A DNA stretch of 64,000 bases from NCBI RefSeq assembly GCF_004014805.1, contig NZ_ATDN01000001.1:124001-188000 (forward strand). Direction: 5' to 3'. A program made the translations under genes and the position numbers. Shown in pieces: positions 46,830-60,112 of the stretch (positions are counted from its first letter, which is position 1; the number at the start of each line of letters is the position of its first letter). This stretch comes from Mycolicibacterium elephantis DSM 44368 (GTDB taxonomy: Bacteria > Actinomycetota > Actinomycetes > Mycobacteriales > Mycobacteriaceae). Below the pieces are notes generated by a model. It saw only the letters and a list, made by a program, of their open reading frames with translations. It did not search any database and was not told the origin of the DNA.

Positions 46830-48344
46830 TTAGCCGGCGGGCTGTTCGTGCGGCCGGGTGTCGCGTTGCATGTCCTCCAGGTGCATGCCCTTGGTCTCCT
46901 TCACCCAGCGCAAGACGAACACGAACGACAGCACGGCGCACACCGCGTAGAAGCCGTAGGCCCCGCCCAGCATGTCGCGCAGACCCGGGAACGTCACGGT
47001 GATCAGCCAGTTGGCCACCCACTGCCCGGCCGCGGCCAACCCGAGTGCCGCCGCGCGGATCCGGTTCGGGAACATCTCGCCGAGCAACACCCACACCACC
47101 GGGCCCCACGACATGCCGAACGAGACCACGAACAGGTTCGCCGCGATCAGCGCTATCGGCCCGGACGCACCGGAGAGCACGGGCTGTTCCTGGCCGTCGA
47201 CGATCTCGATGCCCGCGGTCGCGAAGATCACCGCCATCGTGCTCAGGGTCACCGCCATGCCCGCCGAGCCGACCAGCAGCAGCGGCCTGCGCCCGACCCT
47301 GTCGATGAGCGCGATCGCGATCAGCGTGGTGACGATGTTGGTCACCGACGTGATCACGGTGATGAGGAACGCCTGGCTCTCGTCGAAGCCGACGGCCTCC
47401 CACAGGATGTTGGAGTAGTAGAAGATCACGTTGATGCCGACGAACTGCTGGAAGACCGACAACGCCAGCCCGACCCACACGATGCCGTAAATGCCGCCGG
47501 TCGGCTTGCGCAGATCCCGCCATGACGGCGGTTTGTCCGCCTTCAGCGACTCCTGGATCCGGGAGATCGTCAACTCCAGGTTCTTCTCCCCGAGCAGCTT
47601 GGTGAGCACCCGGCGCGCCTCCGGAATCCGGTAGTTGGCAACGAGATAACGCGGTGACTCGGGAATCGTGAACGCCAGCGTCCCGTACACGACGGCCGGG
47701 ACCGCCATCATGAGGAACATCCAGCGCCACGCCTCCAGGCCGAGCCACAGGACCTCCCCGGAACCGCCGGCCAGATGGGCCAGCAGATAGTCGATGGCCA
47801 GCGACAAGAAGATGCCCGTGACGATCGCCAACTGCTGCAGGGAGCCGAGCCGGCCCCTGATCCGCGGCGGCGACGTCTCGGCGATGTACATCGGGGCGAT
47901 CACCGACGCGACGCCGACCCCGACGCCCCCGACGATGCGGAACACCACCAGCATCCACAGCCCGGAGGGCAACCCGAGGTAGTGATCGTCGTTTCCGCCG
48001 ATGAAGTTGAACGCCAGACCGGTGCCGAACGCGCTGATCAGAAACAGCAGTGCCGCCAGCTTCATGACCGCCAGCCGGCCGATCTTGTCGGCCAGCCCGC
48101 CCGCGGTCATCGCGCCGAGCGCCGCACCGAGCAACGCCGACGCCACCGCGAAGCCCAGACCCAGACCGCCGACGACGAACTCGTCCTCGATCGCGGCGAC
48201 AGCGCCGTTGATCACGGCGCTGTCGTATCCGAAGAGCAACCCGCCCAGCGCTGCCACCGCGGCGATCCGCACGACTCGGCCGGCGTGTTCGGTTTCCTCG
48301 TAGTCCACCCCGGATTCGGCTCCACCGGCGGGTGCGTGGGTCAT
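46830..48344 (-). CDS. MFS sugar porter (glucose/xylose permease-like)
   Basis: A 504-residue transporter of the sugar porter family with twelve membrane segments. Family signatures are GGLLFGYDSAVINGA in helix 1, the loop motif GRLAVMKLAALL, PESPRYLV after helix 6, QQFVGINVIFYYSNILW in helix 7 and DRVGRRPLLLVG in the cytoplasmic loop. It probably imports a hexose or pentose by proton symport; the relatives GlcP and XylE suggest glucose or xylose. It starts with ATG at 48344 and ends with a short hydrophilic tail. It has no operon partner. Confidence 0.88.
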   Translation of the reverse strand: MTHAPAGGAESGVDYEETEHAGRVVRIAAVAALGGLLFGYDSAVINGAVAAIEDEFVVGGLGLGFAVASALLGAALGAMTAGGLADKIGRLAVMKLAALLFLISAFGTGLAFNFIGGNDDHYLGLPSGLWMLVVFRIVGGVGVGVASVIAPMYIAETSPPRIRGRLGSLQQLAIVTGIFLSLAIDYLLAHLAGGSGEVLWLGLEAWRWMFLMMAVPAVVYGTLAFTIPESPRYLVANYRIPEARRVLTKLLGEKNLELTISRIQESLKADKPPSWRDLRKPTGGIYGIVWVGLALSVFQQFVGINVIFYYSNILWEAVGFDESQAFLITVITSVTNIVTTLIAIALIDRVGRRPLLLVGSAGMAVTLSTMAVIFATAGIEIVDGQEQPVLSGASGPIALIAANLFVVSFGMSWGPVVWVLLGEMFPNRIRAAALGLAAAGQWVANWLITVTFPGLRDMLGGAYGFYAVCAVLSFVFVLRWVKETKGMHLEDMQRDTRPHEQPAG

Positions 48345-48402
48345 GTGGGCGCCTTTCCGCAGGATGCGTGACGAGAGTCACATTCAATCACTCACGCCCA
48401 CG

Positions 48403-49086
48403 TCAGGCGCTGCGTTCGCCCAGTTCTCCCGTCAGCTGCGCGTAGACGCTTCGCAGCGTCGCGGTGTCCAGGCCCGCGAGGGAGCTGGCGTGTCGACGCC
48501 CTGGCCCGCCCGGCACCTCGACGTCGTTGGGCACCACCAACACCGGGCAGCCCGCGCTCTCGGCCGCCGCGGCGCCGGTCACGGAATCCTCGACGGCAAG
48601 GCATTCCACCGGCGCCACCCCGAGCAGCGCGGCCGCGCGCCGATAGGCGTCGGGCGCCGGCTTGCCACGCCGCACTTCGTCGCCGCAGACGGTCACCGAA
48701 AAGTAATGCCTGCCAATGCTCTTCAATGCGCGCTCGGTCAGCATGCGCTGCGTATTGGTGACCAGTGCCATCGGGATTTCTTCGGCGGCAAGGGCTTCCA
48801 GCAATTCACGCGCGCCGTTGCACCACTGCAGCCCGTCCTCGAACAGGTCGGCGGTGTAGGCGTGCAGCCAGCGGTCGGACTCGGCCATCGCGGCCGGGTC
48901 GGGCTCGAGCGCCAGATTGGCGTACACGGCGCGGATGGTGTCCTCCGCCGAACTGCCCACCAGCGACGCCCTGACCTCCGCGGTCAACTCGCCACCGAGT
49001 TCGGTGTAGAGCGCGGCCAGCGAGACGTCCCAGAGTTTCTCGGAGTCGACGAGGGTGCCATCCATGTCGAACAGCACGGCCTGCAT
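48403..49086 (-). CDS. HAD-superfamily phosphatase (beta-phosphoglucomutase-like)
   Basis: A 227-residue HAD hydrolase. Motif I is VLFDMDGTLVDSEKLW (D8 nucleophile and D10), motif II ALVTNT, motif III K in RRGKPAPDAY, and motif IV VEDSVTG. The helical cap (residues 16-85) places it in the beta-phosphoglucomutase/phosphoglycolate phosphatase group. The substrate is probably a sugar or glycolate phosphate. A long GGAGGGGAGG site precedes the ATG at 49086. It lies 98 bp downstream of metH on the same strand, with nothing notable between. Confidence 0.87.
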   Translation of the reverse strand: MQAVLFDMDGTLVDSEKLWDVSLAALYTELGGELTAEVRASLVGSSAEDTIRAVYANLALEPDPAAMAESDRWLHAYTADLFEDGLQWCNGARELLEALAAEEIPMALVTNTQRMLTERALKSIGRHYFSVTVCGDEVRRGKPAPDAYRRAAALLGVAPVECLAVEDSVTGAAAAESAGCPVLVVPNDVEVPGGPGRRHASSLAGLDTATLRSVYAQLTGELGERSA

Positions 49087-49184
49087 GTGCGACCCCTCCC
49101 CTCCAACGTGAGCTTATGCTCGATTTTCCGGTGACTTTTCGTGCACGAGTTCACGTTCGCGGGCAAAGCGCCGGCGTCGCCACC

Positions 49185-52916
<3,732 letters not shown>

Positions 52917-53335
52917 GTGCGCTCCTTCCGTAACGGAAGGCGTCCTTGACTTCGCCGAGCGTGGCGGACACTGAGCGGGGACCCTGTCCCCCAGGTATCC
53001 GTTGCAACGCCTCTCGACGTGAAGAGTCTACGTCGTCTCCCGATCGCCGTCTGGACGCCCCGCCGTGCCGTTGAGCGACAGCACGCACATCTCGACGGCA
53101 ACATGTTGGGCAACTCCTGACCACCCTTGGTCAACCGGATTACCGCCGAACGTATTTCGTCCCGATGACGTCTGGCCCGGGGGTTGTCGAGAACCTCGTT
53201 GCAGCCGCGACCGCTAGCTGGGCGCCGTGCGCGCAACGCTTCACATCAGCCACATCGACAGGGTAGTCCGGCTAGGCAAGCAGGCTTGTGAGGTGATGGT
53301 CCTCCCCACCCGCTGATAGGCCTTACGCTGGCGGT
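52917..53335. other. metH leader / divergent intergenic region
   Basis: 419 bp without a supported gene between metH and the PAC2 gene. Besides the hairpin at 52924-52940, a second stem GGGGA CCCTG TCCCC lies at 52977-52991. I looked for a cobalamin riboswitch (B12 box, GCCACTG and the paired elements) and a SAM riboswitch on the metH strand and did not see a convincing one. Both promoters must be here; none is clear. Confidence 0.5.
52924..52940 (-). promoter_or_regulatory. Perfect hairpin covering the metH ribosome binding site
   Basis: CCTTCCGT (52924-52931) and ACGGAAGG (52933-52940) are perfectly complementary with a one-base centre. On the metH strand the 3' arm contains GGAAGG of the GGAAGGAG ribosome site, which ends about 7 bp before the GTG start. 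It may be an RNA switch over translation or a DNA palindrome bound by a regulator. Confidence 0.55.
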
Positions 53336-54226
53336 GTGACCTCGTCGCAAACGGACGGCCACGGAGAGTCTGGCCTGCCCGAACTCAACGACACGATCGT
53401 CGTGGCGGCATTCGAAGGCTGGAACGACGCCGGTGATGCCGCCAGCGACGCCCTGGAGCACCTCGAGGCGGTCTGGGAGGCCGAACCGATCCTGGAGATC
53501 GACGACGAGGCCTACTACGACTACCAGGTCAATCGCCCGGTGATCCGGCAGGTAGACGGCGTCACGCGGGAGTTGGTGTGGCCCTCGATGCGCATCTCGC
53601 ACTGCCGGCCGCCGGGTTCGGACAGCGACATCGTGCTGATGAACGGGGTCGAGCCCAACATGCGCTGGCGCACGTTCTGTGCGGAGTTGCTGGCGATCGC
53701 CGACAAGCTGCACGTGCAGACCGTGGTGATCCTGGGCGCGCTGCTGGCCGACACGCCCCATACCCGGCCGGTGCCGGTGTCCGGGGCGGCCTACTCGCCC
53801 GACTCGGCGCAGACGTTCGGGCTGGAGGAAACCCGTTACGAGGGCCCGACGGGGATCGCGGGGGTGTTCCAGGACGCCTGCGTGCAGGCGGGCATCCCGG
53901 CGGTGACGTTCTGGGCCGCGGTACCGCACTACGTGTCGCAGCCGCCGTGCCCCAAGGCGACCGTGGCCCTGCTGCGCCGCGTCGAGGATGTGCTCGACAT
54001 CGAGGTGCCGCTGGGCGATCTGCCCGCGCAGGCCGAGGAGTGGGAGCAGCTGGTCTCCGAGATGACGGCCGACGACGACGAGATCGCCGAGTACGTGCAG
54101 TCCCTCGAGCAGCGCGGCGACGCCGAGGTCGACCTGCACGAGGTGCTGGGCAAGATCGACGGCGACGCGCTGGCCGCCGAGTTCGAGCGCTACCTGCGCC
54201 GCCGCGGCCCGGGGTTTCGCGGCTAG
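53336..54226 (+). CDS. PAC2 family protein
   Basis: A 296-residue protein of the PAC2 (proteasome assembly chaperone 2-like) family. Typical segments are TIVVAAFEGWNDAGDAASDALEHL at the start (AAFEGWNDAGDAA), MRISHCRPPGSDSDIVLMNGVEPNMRW in the middle, and EETRYEGPTGIAGVFQDAC later. The first 15 residues are variable. Mycobacterial PAC2 proteins have been considered for proteasome assembly, but this is not shown. GTG at 53336 is the start. In H37Rv it is Rv2125, next to metH. It abuts the convergent lipoprotein gene without a gap. Confidence 0.87.
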   Translation: MTSSQTDGHGESGLPELNDTIVVAAFEGWNDAGDAASDALEHLEAVWEAEPILEIDDEAYYDYQVNRPVIRQVDGVTRELVWPSMRISHCRPPGSDSDIVLMNGVEPNMRWRTFCAELLAIADKLHVQTVVILGALLADTPHTRPVPVSGAAYSPDSAQTFGLEETRYEGPTGIAGVFQDACVQAGIPAVTFWAAVPHYVSQPPCPKATVALLRRVEDVLDIEVPLGDLPAQAEEWEQLVSEMTADDDEIAEYVQSLEQRGDAEVDLHEVLGKIDGDALAAEFERYLRRRGPGFRG

Positions 54227-55663
54227 TCAGGTCTTGACCACCTGCGGCGGCTTCCAGGTGCCGTTCAGCGCGTCGGGTTTGGGCCAGTACAGCCGCATGA
54301 TCATCTGGAACGGGCTCTTCGGGGCCGGAAGCCAGTTGGCCTCCTTGTCCGGTCCTGGTGACTCGTTCTGCACATAGATGGTGTATCCGCCGTCGGGGTC
54401 GGGGACCAGACTGGGCACCATCGACGAGTTGATCAAGTAGCGCTGGATCGGATTCTGCACCAGCAGGCTCTGCGGCATCTCATACATCGTCACCGACCAG
54501 AAGGCGTTGACCGGCGGCAGCTGGCCGGCGGGAAGCTTCACGACGTAGTTGATGGCGCCGGTCAGCGGCGCCCCCGTGGAGTCGACGGCCAGAGCCGGGT
54601 ACAGCGCCTCGGCCGCGGTGTTGCCGAAGATGCCGAACACCGCGCCCGCCATCCGGTAGAGATAGTTGCCGTCGAGATCCTTTGCGGTGCCGAAGAAGTC
54701 CGCCGAGGTGACCTCGCCGGTCTCGATCTTGTCCTTGGTCAGCTTGTCCAGTTCGGCCCAGGCGTCGGCCATTCCGCCCTCGACGGCCGCGCGCATCTCA
54801 GGTGAGAGCTTGTCGGCGTCGAAGTCGCCGTCAGGCCCGATCCCGATGGACGCGAACCGCTCTCGCATCTGCTTTTCGTCGGGCAGCACCGGCATGGTCC
54901 GCAGCGTGAAACCGAGAACCTCGAAGAATTGCGGCGACGTTCGCTCCTGCTCCGGGCTGAGCGGGGGCATGAAGTCGATCGGAGGGGCCGCGGGCGGCGC
55001 CGGCTGGTTCAGGAACACCGACAGCGGCGTCGCCTGATAGCCCTCCTGAATCTTCTTGACGTTCTCCAGGTCCGACGGCCCGAACAACTGGGTGCGGTAG
55101 ATGACCGAGCCGAGCTCGGTGTCGAACCGGATGACCTCGTCGATACCTTCGGGCTTCTCACCGTCCCAGTTCGGCCCGGCCAGCAGGTATCTGCCGCCGC
55201 CGTTGCCGGTGGTGCGGCTGCCGACGTAGGCGACGTTATAGGTGTAGCCGTCGATGAACTGCAACGAGTAGTAGCGGTCCTGTTCGATCGGCGGGACGGT
55301 CAGCACCAACGGTTCGGTGCGCAGGTCCACGCCCAGCATCGAGTACGGGGTGTCCGCGTTCGGCGTCTGTACCGCCTTGTCCTCGGGGGTGAAAAGCCTT
55401 GCCTCACTGTGCACTTCGTTGAAGCCGCCGCGGTACTCGGGATCGTGCTTGTCGACGAAGTACGAGTACTGGATCCGGTAGCTGTCGACCAGCGGGAAGC
55501 CGTAGATGTAGGCCTCTTTGGCGATCGCCCGCGCCTCTTGCAGGCTCACCGGCTCGGTGCTCGGCGGTGGCTGCGACGTCGTCGTGGCCTCCTCCGATCC
55601 GGTGGTAGTGCAGGCCGCGAGAAGCGCTGCGGCGAAGGCTGATACCGCGATCCGGCGGATCAC
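54227..55663 (-). CDS. Lipoprotein with DUF1254/DUF1214 domains
   Basis: A 478-residue exported protein. A short signal peptide ends in the lipobox LLAAC (C18), followed by a Ser/Thr/Pro linker. DUF1254 starts at AKEAYIYGFPLVDSYRIQY (near 50) and contains the TPNADTPYS segment; DUF1214 is near the end (LPPVNAFWSVTMYEMPQSLLV and PNPIQRYLIN-like sequence, then the GGYTIYVQ strand). The two domains form a beta-rich protein of unknown function; some family members are annotated as cell-envelope proteins. It is translationally coupled with the SDR upstream by GTGA. Confidence 0.87.
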   Translation of the reverse strand: MIRRIAVSAFAAALLAACTTTGSEEATTTSQPPPSTEPVSLQEARAIAKEAYIYGFPLVDSYRIQYSYFVDKHDPEYRGGFNEVHSEARLFTPEDKAVQTPNADTPYSMLGVDLRTEPLVLTVPPIEQDRYYSLQFIDGYTYNVAYVGSRTTGNGGGRYLLAGPNWDGEKPEGIDEVIRFDTELGSVIYRTQLFGPSDLENVKKIQEGYQATPLSVFLNQPAPPAAPPIDFMPPLSPEQERTSPQFFEVLGFTLRTMPVLPDEKQMRERFASIGIGPDGDFDADKLSPEMRAAVEGGMADAWAELDKLTKDKIETGEVTSADFFGTAKDLDGNYLYRMAGAVFGIFGNTAAEALYPALAVDSTGAPLTGAINYVVKLPAGQLPPVNAFWSVTMYEMPQSLLVQNPIQRYLINSSMVPSLVPDPDGGYTIYVQNESPGPDKEANWLPAPKSPFQMIMRLYWPKPDALNGTWKPPQVVKT

Positions 55664-56538
55664 CGCTTTTTCAGCGCTTCGGTGCGCGCGCTCATCGACC
55701 GGCCCAGCGCGGCCACCTCGGCGTCCATCCGCGGCAGCAGTTCGGGAACCGACTTGGCCGTGGTCTTCTCGACCAGCGGCGTCGCCAGCAGCGGCTTGAG
55801 CCAGCGCATCAACCCGACCCAGCGCGGACAGTTGATCTGGCGTTTGCGCTCCTCGATGCCCTTGACGAAGATCTCACCGCACTCCTGCAGCGAGGTAGTC
55901 TTGCCCAACGGCCCGGGCAGCCCGCGCAGCATGTCGCGGAAGGCCGCCGAATCGGCCTTGCCCTCGCGCACCAGCGGGGTGTCGATCCACAGCATGTGCG
56001 CCGAGCCGACGTCGACGCCGCGATGTGCGACCTCCATACGCAGCGCGTTGGCGAAATGCTCGACGGCGGCCTTCGACGCGTCGTAGGGCGCCATGCCCGC
56101 CGAGGCCGCGTAGGCCGCCGCCGACGACACGATCAGCACGTATCCGCGCCTGTCGATGACCGACGGGAGCGCGGCGCGCACCGTGTTGAAGACCCCGACC
56201 ACGTTGATGTCGATCAGCGTCTTGAACGCCTCCGGGTCGACGCCCAGCACCGACCCCGCGGTCGCGATGCCCGCGTTGGCGATCACGATGTCGATGCCGC
56301 CGAACCGCTGGACGCCCTCGTCCACGGCGGACTGCATCGCGGCCAGGTCGCGTACGTCGGCGACGGCCGTCAACACCCGGTCACCACCGAGTTGCGCGGA
56401 CACCTTCTGCAGTTGTTCTTTGTCCAGATCGGTCAGCACCAGGCTGGCGCCCCTGGCGTGCAGGCGCTGCGCCACCTCGGCCCCGATGCCGTTGGCGGCA
56501 CCGGTGATCAACACGACTTTGCCGTTCACAGAGCTCAT
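55660..56538 (-). CDS. Short-chain dehydrogenase/reductase
   Basis: A 292-residue SDR with the loop LITGAANGIGAEVA (residues 10-23), NAGIA in the NAG position and the catalytic residues S142 region SSAAAY and YDASK (Tyr-x-x-x-Lys). D37 in LTDLDKEQ suggests a preference for NAD. The C-terminal extension (from residue 240) is basic and hydrophobic, as in mycobacterial SDRs that act on lipids near the membrane. In H37Rv an SDR (Rv2129c) lies upstream of mshC in the same way. It overlaps the DUF1254 lipoprotein gene by GTGA. Confidence 0.88.
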   Translation of the reverse strand: MSSVNGKVVLITGAANGIGAEVAQRLHARGASLVLTDLDKEQLQKVSAQLGGDRVLTAVADVRDLAAMQSAVDEGVQRFGGIDIVIANAGIATAGSVLGVDPEAFKTLIDINVVGVFNTVRAALPSVIDRRGYVLIVSSAAAYAASAGMAPYDASKAAVEHFANALRMEVAHRGVDVGSAHMLWIDTPLVREGKADSAAFRDMLRGLPGPLGKTTSLQECGEIFVKGIEERKRQINCPRWVGLMRWLKPLLATPLVEKTTAKSVPELLPRMDAEVAALGRSMSARTEALKKR

Positions 56539-56555
56539 GGAGCCAAGTTACCTGG

Positions 56556-57794
56556 CTACAGCGCGACTCCCAGCAGCGCGTCCACCGCGGTCGCCACGGC
56601 GCGTGGCGCCTCGGTGTCATGTCCGCCGTACTCGAGGGCGTCGGTGGTCCAGCCGTCGAGCGCGGCGAGCGCCTTCGGGGTGTCCAGGTCGTCGGCGAGG
56701 TAGCGCCGGACCCGCGCGACCACGTCGGTGGCGTCGGGCCCCGCGGGCAGCGCGGTCGCCGTGCGCCAGCGATGCAGCCGGTCGTTGGCGTCGGCGAGCA
56801 CGTTGTCGCTCCAGTACCTGTCGGAACGGTAGTGCCCAGCGAACAGACCCAGCCGGATCGCGGAAGGATCCACGCCTTCGGCGCGCAGCCGCGACACCAG
56901 CACCAGGTTGCCGCGGCTCTTGCTCATCTTGTGCCCGTTCCAGCCGATCATCCCCGCGTGCACGTAGTGCCGGGCGAAGCGGCGCTCCCCCGTGACGGCT
57001 TCGGCGTGGGCCGCCGAGAACTCGTGGTGCGGGAAGATCAGGTCGCTGCCGCCGCCTTGAATGTCGAGTCCGGTGCCGATGCGGCTCAGCGCGATCGCGG
57101 TGCACTCGACGTGCCAGCCGGGCCGCCCCGGTCCGAACGGCGAGGGCCAACTGGGTTCGCCCGGCCGCGCCGCGCGCCACATCAACGCGTCGAGTGCGTC
57201 GTGCTTGCCGGGCCGGTCGGGGTCGCCGCCGCGCTCGCCAAACAGGGCCAGCATGGTGTCGCGGTCGTAGCCGGACTCGTAGCCGAACTGCTGGGTGGCG
57301 TCGGCGCGGAAGTAGATGTCGGGATAGGCGGGATCGTCGACGACGTAGGCCGCGCCGGAGGCCAGCATCTTCTCGACGAGCTCGATGACCTCGGCGATGG
57401 CGTCGGTGGCCGCCACGTAGTCGTGCGGGGGCAGCACCCGCAGCGCCGCCATGTCGTCGCGGAACAGTCGGGTTTCCCGCTCGGCGAGGTCGCGCCAGTC
57501 GACGCCGTCGCGCTCGGCGCGCTCGAACAGCGGGTCGTCGACGTCGGTGACGTTCTGCACGTAGTGCACGCGGTGGCCGCCGTCCAGCCACACCCGGTGC
57601 ACCAGATCGAACGCGAGGTAGGTGGCCGCGTGGCCCAGGTGGGTGGCGTCATACGGGGTGATCCCGCACACGTACATGGTGGCCGTTTCACCGGCGCCGA
57701 CCGGGCGGATCTGCCGGTCGGCGCTGTCGTAGAGCCGCAGTTGCGGGCCCCGCCCCGGAAGCGCCGGGACGACGGGCGCCGGCCACGATTTCAT
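56556..57794 (-). CDS. mshC: L-cysteine:1D-myo-inositol 2-amino-2-deoxy-alpha-D-glucopyranoside ligase
   Basis: A 412-residue enzyme of mycothiol synthesis that joins cysteine to GlcN-Ins with ATP. It is related to cysteinyl-tRNA synthetase: [19 protein letters not shown] carries the zinc ligand C43 and the HIGH-like [20 protein letters not shown] the second zinc cysteine, and [12 protein letters not shown] the KMSKS loop. It lacks the anticodon-binding domain, as expected. The ATG at 57794 gives the length of the M. tuberculosis enzyme minus two residues. It is transcribed with cysQ, 47 bp upstream. Confidence 0.95.
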   Translation of the reverse strand: MKSWPAPVVPALPGRGPQLRLYDSADRQIRPVGAGETATMYVCGITPYDATHLGHAATYLAFDLVHRVWLDGGHRVHYVQNVTDVDDPLFERAERDGVDWRDLAERETRLFRDDMAALRVLPPHDYVAATDAIAEVIELVEKMLASGAAYVVDDPAYPDIYFRADATQQFGYESGYDRDTMLALFGERGGDPDRPGKHDALDALMWRAARPGEPSWPSPFGPGRPGWHVECTAIALSRIGTGLDIQGGGSDLIFPHHEFSAAHAEAVTGERRFARHYVHAGMIGWNGHKMSKSRGNLVLVSRLRAEGVDPSAIRLGLFAGHYRSDRYWSDNVLADANDRLHRWRTATALPAGPDATDVVARVRRYLADDLDTPKALAALDGWTTDALEYGGHDTEAPRAVATAVDALLGVAL

Positions 57795-57841
57795 GAGCTC
57801 GACTCTAGGCATCGGTGTGTCCGACAACGCAGGGGGCCGAT

Positions 57842-58633
57842 TCATTCCCGTCCGCTCCGAAACCGGCTGCCGTAGGCCGACCAGATGCCCTCGAGCAGCA
57901 CATCGCGCAGTTCCGGGCGACACATCAGCAGATCGGGCAGGTAGGGGTCGGGCCGGTTGTAGACCAGCTCGGAGCCGTCGATGCGCGACGCGTGCAGCCC
58001 GGCCGCCTGCACCACCCCGGCCGGGGCGGCCGAGTCCCACTCCCACTGGCCGCCGGCGTGCAGATAGGCGTCGACGTCACCGCGGACCACCGCCATCGCC
58101 TTGGCGCCCGCGGATCCGATGCGCACCAGTTCGATGTCCATCAGCTCGCGCAGCCACCACAGCACCGCCGGCGGCCGGGTGGCGCTGGCGGTGATCAGGA
58201 TGGGGCCGTCGTCGCGGCGCGGCGGCGGCGGGGTGACCGTGTCGCTGCGATAGACCTCCCCGCGCGCCGGCAGCGCGACGGCCGCATCGGTGATGGCGCC
58301 GTTCGGGCCGCCGTCGCGGCGCCACAACGCGATGTGCACGGCCCAGTCGGTGCGGCCCGGGGTGGAGAACTCGCGGGTGCCGTCGACGGGGTCGACGATC
58401 CAGACCCGGTCGGCGTCCACCCGCGACAGGTCGTCGACGGCCTCCTCGGACAGCACCGCGTCGTTCGGCCGGGCCCGGCGCAGCCGGTCCAGAATCACGA
58501 CGTTGGCTCGCCGGTCGCCGACGTCGCCGAGGCCGTAGGGGTCGTAGAAGCCGACCTCCTCACGGATGCTCAGCAGCGTCTCGCCGGCCGCGGCGGCCAC
58601 CTCGGCCGCCAGCGCCGCATCCGTCAAGCTCAC
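57842..58633 (-). CDS. cysQ: 3'-phosphoadenosine 5'-phosphate / inositol phosphatase
   Basis: A 263-residue enzyme of the inositol monophosphatase family. Motif 1 is [13 protein letters not shown] (residues 77-89) with the metal aspartates, the acidic SEEAVDD precedes it, and motif 2 is [16 protein letters not shown] near 200. The M. tuberculosis homologue CysQ acts on phosphoadenosine phosphate and also on inositol phosphates and fructose bisphosphate. Its neighbour mshC uses an inositol-based thiol precursor. The start is GTG at 58633. Confidence 0.9.
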   Translation of the reverse strand: MSLTDAALAAEVAAAAGETLLSIREEVGFYDPYGLGDVGDRRANVVILDRLRRARPNDAVLSEEAVDDLSRVDADRVWIVDPVDGTREFSTPGRTDWAVHIALWRRDGGPNGAITDAAVALPARGEVYRSDTVTPPPPRRDDGPILITASATRPPAVLWWLRELMDIELVRIGSAGAKAMAVVRGDVDAYLHAGGQWEWDSAAPAGVVQAAGLHASRIDGSELVYNRPDPYLPDLLMCRPELRDVLLEGIWSAYGSRFRSGRE

Positions 58634-58682
58634 CGGCTCAGTAGATCACGAGACCGGCGGCCATCGAACCCGTGCACCTCGC

Positions 58683-59498
58683 CTAGAACGCCGGCCACGG
58701 GATCGGGCGGTGCCGCTCGGGCGTCGGCATCACCGGATTGGCCAGCAGCTCAACGGCTCTGGCTTCCAGCGCGACGATCTCCCGGCGGGTGATGTGCTCA
58801 GAGAGCTGTTCCCGCAACCCGTTTCGCAGCGCTTCGCGCAGCCGGGTGACCGACTCGAGTATCTGATCGTCGACGGGTTTACCGGCCCACCCCCACAGCA
58901 CCGTGCGCAGCTTGTCCTCGGCGTGCAGGGTCACTCCGTGGTCCACGCCGTACACGTGCCCGTCGACACCGCACAGGATGTGACCGCCTTTGCGGTCGGC
59001 GTTGTTGACCAGCACGTCGAAGACGGCCATCCGCCACAACCGGATGTCGTCGGCGTGCACCAGAGTCACCTCGTCGCCGGCGTAGTTGTAGGCCTGCAAC
59101 ACCGGTAGGTATCCAGGCGGAATACGCCCTGCGGGCAGCAGATCGATGAGATCGGGGCCGGACGCCGGTTCATCGTCGGGGTCGTCGCCGGGCTGATCCA
59201 CCCACAACTGCAACATGCCCCGACCGGCCGGTCCATCGCGAATGATGGTGTAGGGCACGATGTTCCAGCCGAGTGCCGCCGAGATCAGGTACGCGCCCCG
59301 TTCCCGGCCCGCCAGCGTGCCGTCCGGGAAATCCCACAGCGGCGCCTCGCCTTTGATCGGCTTGTACACGCAATGCGCTTGGCGCTCACCGAGATGCGCC
59401 TCGCACAGGAACGTGGCGTTGCTCGCCGAGCGGATGCGGCCGATGACCGTCAACTCGCCGCGCCGCAGCACCTCTTCGGCGTCAGGTTTCGACGTCAT
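58683..59498 (-). CDS. SCO1664 family kinase-like protein
   Basis: A 271-residue protein of the actinobacterial SCO1664 family, with a fold that looks like a phosphatidylinositol/HipA-type kinase: K46 in CVYKPIKGEAPLWDFP as a possible ATP lysine, E66 in RERGAYLIS as its partner, DVLVNNADRKGGHIL (161-175) as the catalytic loop and YGVDHGVTLH (183-192) as the metal-binding motif. No activity is known. It overlaps DUF3090 by 17 bp and sits in a group with a phosphatase and UppP, so phosphorylation of a lipid, sugar or protein is possible. ATG/GTG start at 59498 is supported by the tight overlap only. Confidence 0.75.
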   Translation of the reverse strand: MTSKPDAEEVLRRGELTVIGRIRSASNATFLCEAHLGERQAHCVYKPIKGEAPLWDFPDGTLAGRERGAYLISAALGWNIVPYTIIRDGPAGRGMLQLWVDQPGDDPDDEPASGPDLIDLLPAGRIPPGYLPVLQAYNYAGDEVTLVHADDIRLWRMAVFDVLVNNADRKGGHILCGVDGHVYGVDHGVTLHAEDKLRTVLWGWAGKPVDDQILESVTRLREALRNGLREQLSEHITRREIVALEARAVELLANPVMPTPERHRPIPWPAF

Positions 59499-60069
59499 CG
59501 TCGGACTCTGCGAAGGCGCCGCGCCGGTAGCCGTTGGTGCGCACGCAGAGGTGGCCTTCCGGATCCAGCGGTTCGTCGCACAGCGGACACGGCGGTCGGC
59601 CGGCCGAGATGACCCGGTTGGAGCGCGCCGCGAACTGGCGCGCCGACTCCGGCGTCAGGAACACGCGCACGGCGTCGGGCCCGTCTTCGGCGTCGTCGAG
59701 CACCACCGAGGCGTCGAACTCGGTTTCGGAGACCGCGAGAAGTTCGACGACGACGGTCTGGGCCTCGGAGTCCCAGCCCAACCCCATGGTCCCGACCCGG
59801 AACTCGGCGTCCACCGGCGTGATCAGCGGGCTGAGGTCGTCCACCTCGTCGGTGTCCGGCGGGATCGGGGTGCCGAAGCGACGGTTGATTTCGACCAGCA
59901 GCGCGGAGATCCGCTCCGCGAGCACCGCCACCTGCTGCTTCTCCAACACCACCGACACCACCCGCTTGTCGTGGACGGCCTGCAGGTAAAAGGTCCGGTT
60001 GCCCGGCTGCCCAACAGTTCCGGCCACGAATCGGTCGGGTGTGCGGAATACGTGAATTGCGCGGGCCAT
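59482..60069 (-). CDS. DUF3090 family protein with C-terminal zinc-ribbon-like motif
   Basis: A 195-residue protein, the same length as Rv2134c. It begins RAIHVFRTPDRFVAGTVGQPG (start ARAIHVFRTPDRF), with a beta-rich core, and ends with C161, C164, H173 and C175 in CPLCDEPLDPEGHLC, which suggests a zinc site. The ATG at 60069 has GGGAG 5 bp before it; the frame beyond would need TTG at 60081. The function is unknown. It lies between the phosphatase (43 bp upstream) and the kinase-like gene (17 bp overlap), so the three are expressed together. Confidence 0.82.
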   Translation of the reverse strand: MARAIHVFRTPDRFVAGTVGQPGNRTFYLQAVHDKRVVSVVLEKQQVAVLAERISALLVEINRRFGTPIPPDTDEVDDLSPLITPVDAEFRVGTMGLGWDSEAQTVVVELLAVSETEFDASVVLDDAEDGPDAVRVFLTPESARQFAARSNRVISAGRPPCPLCDEPLDPEGHLCVRTNGYRRGAFAESDDDVET

Positions 60070-60112
60070 GGCATCTCCCAAAATACCGGCAACGGTTCGC
60101 CGGCCGTAATCG

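Noticed and set aside
52917..53335. Cobalamin or SAM riboswitch in front of metH
   Set aside because: Neither a B12 box with its paired elements nor a SAM-type core could be found on the metH strand; a covariance-model search (cmsearch) would settle it.
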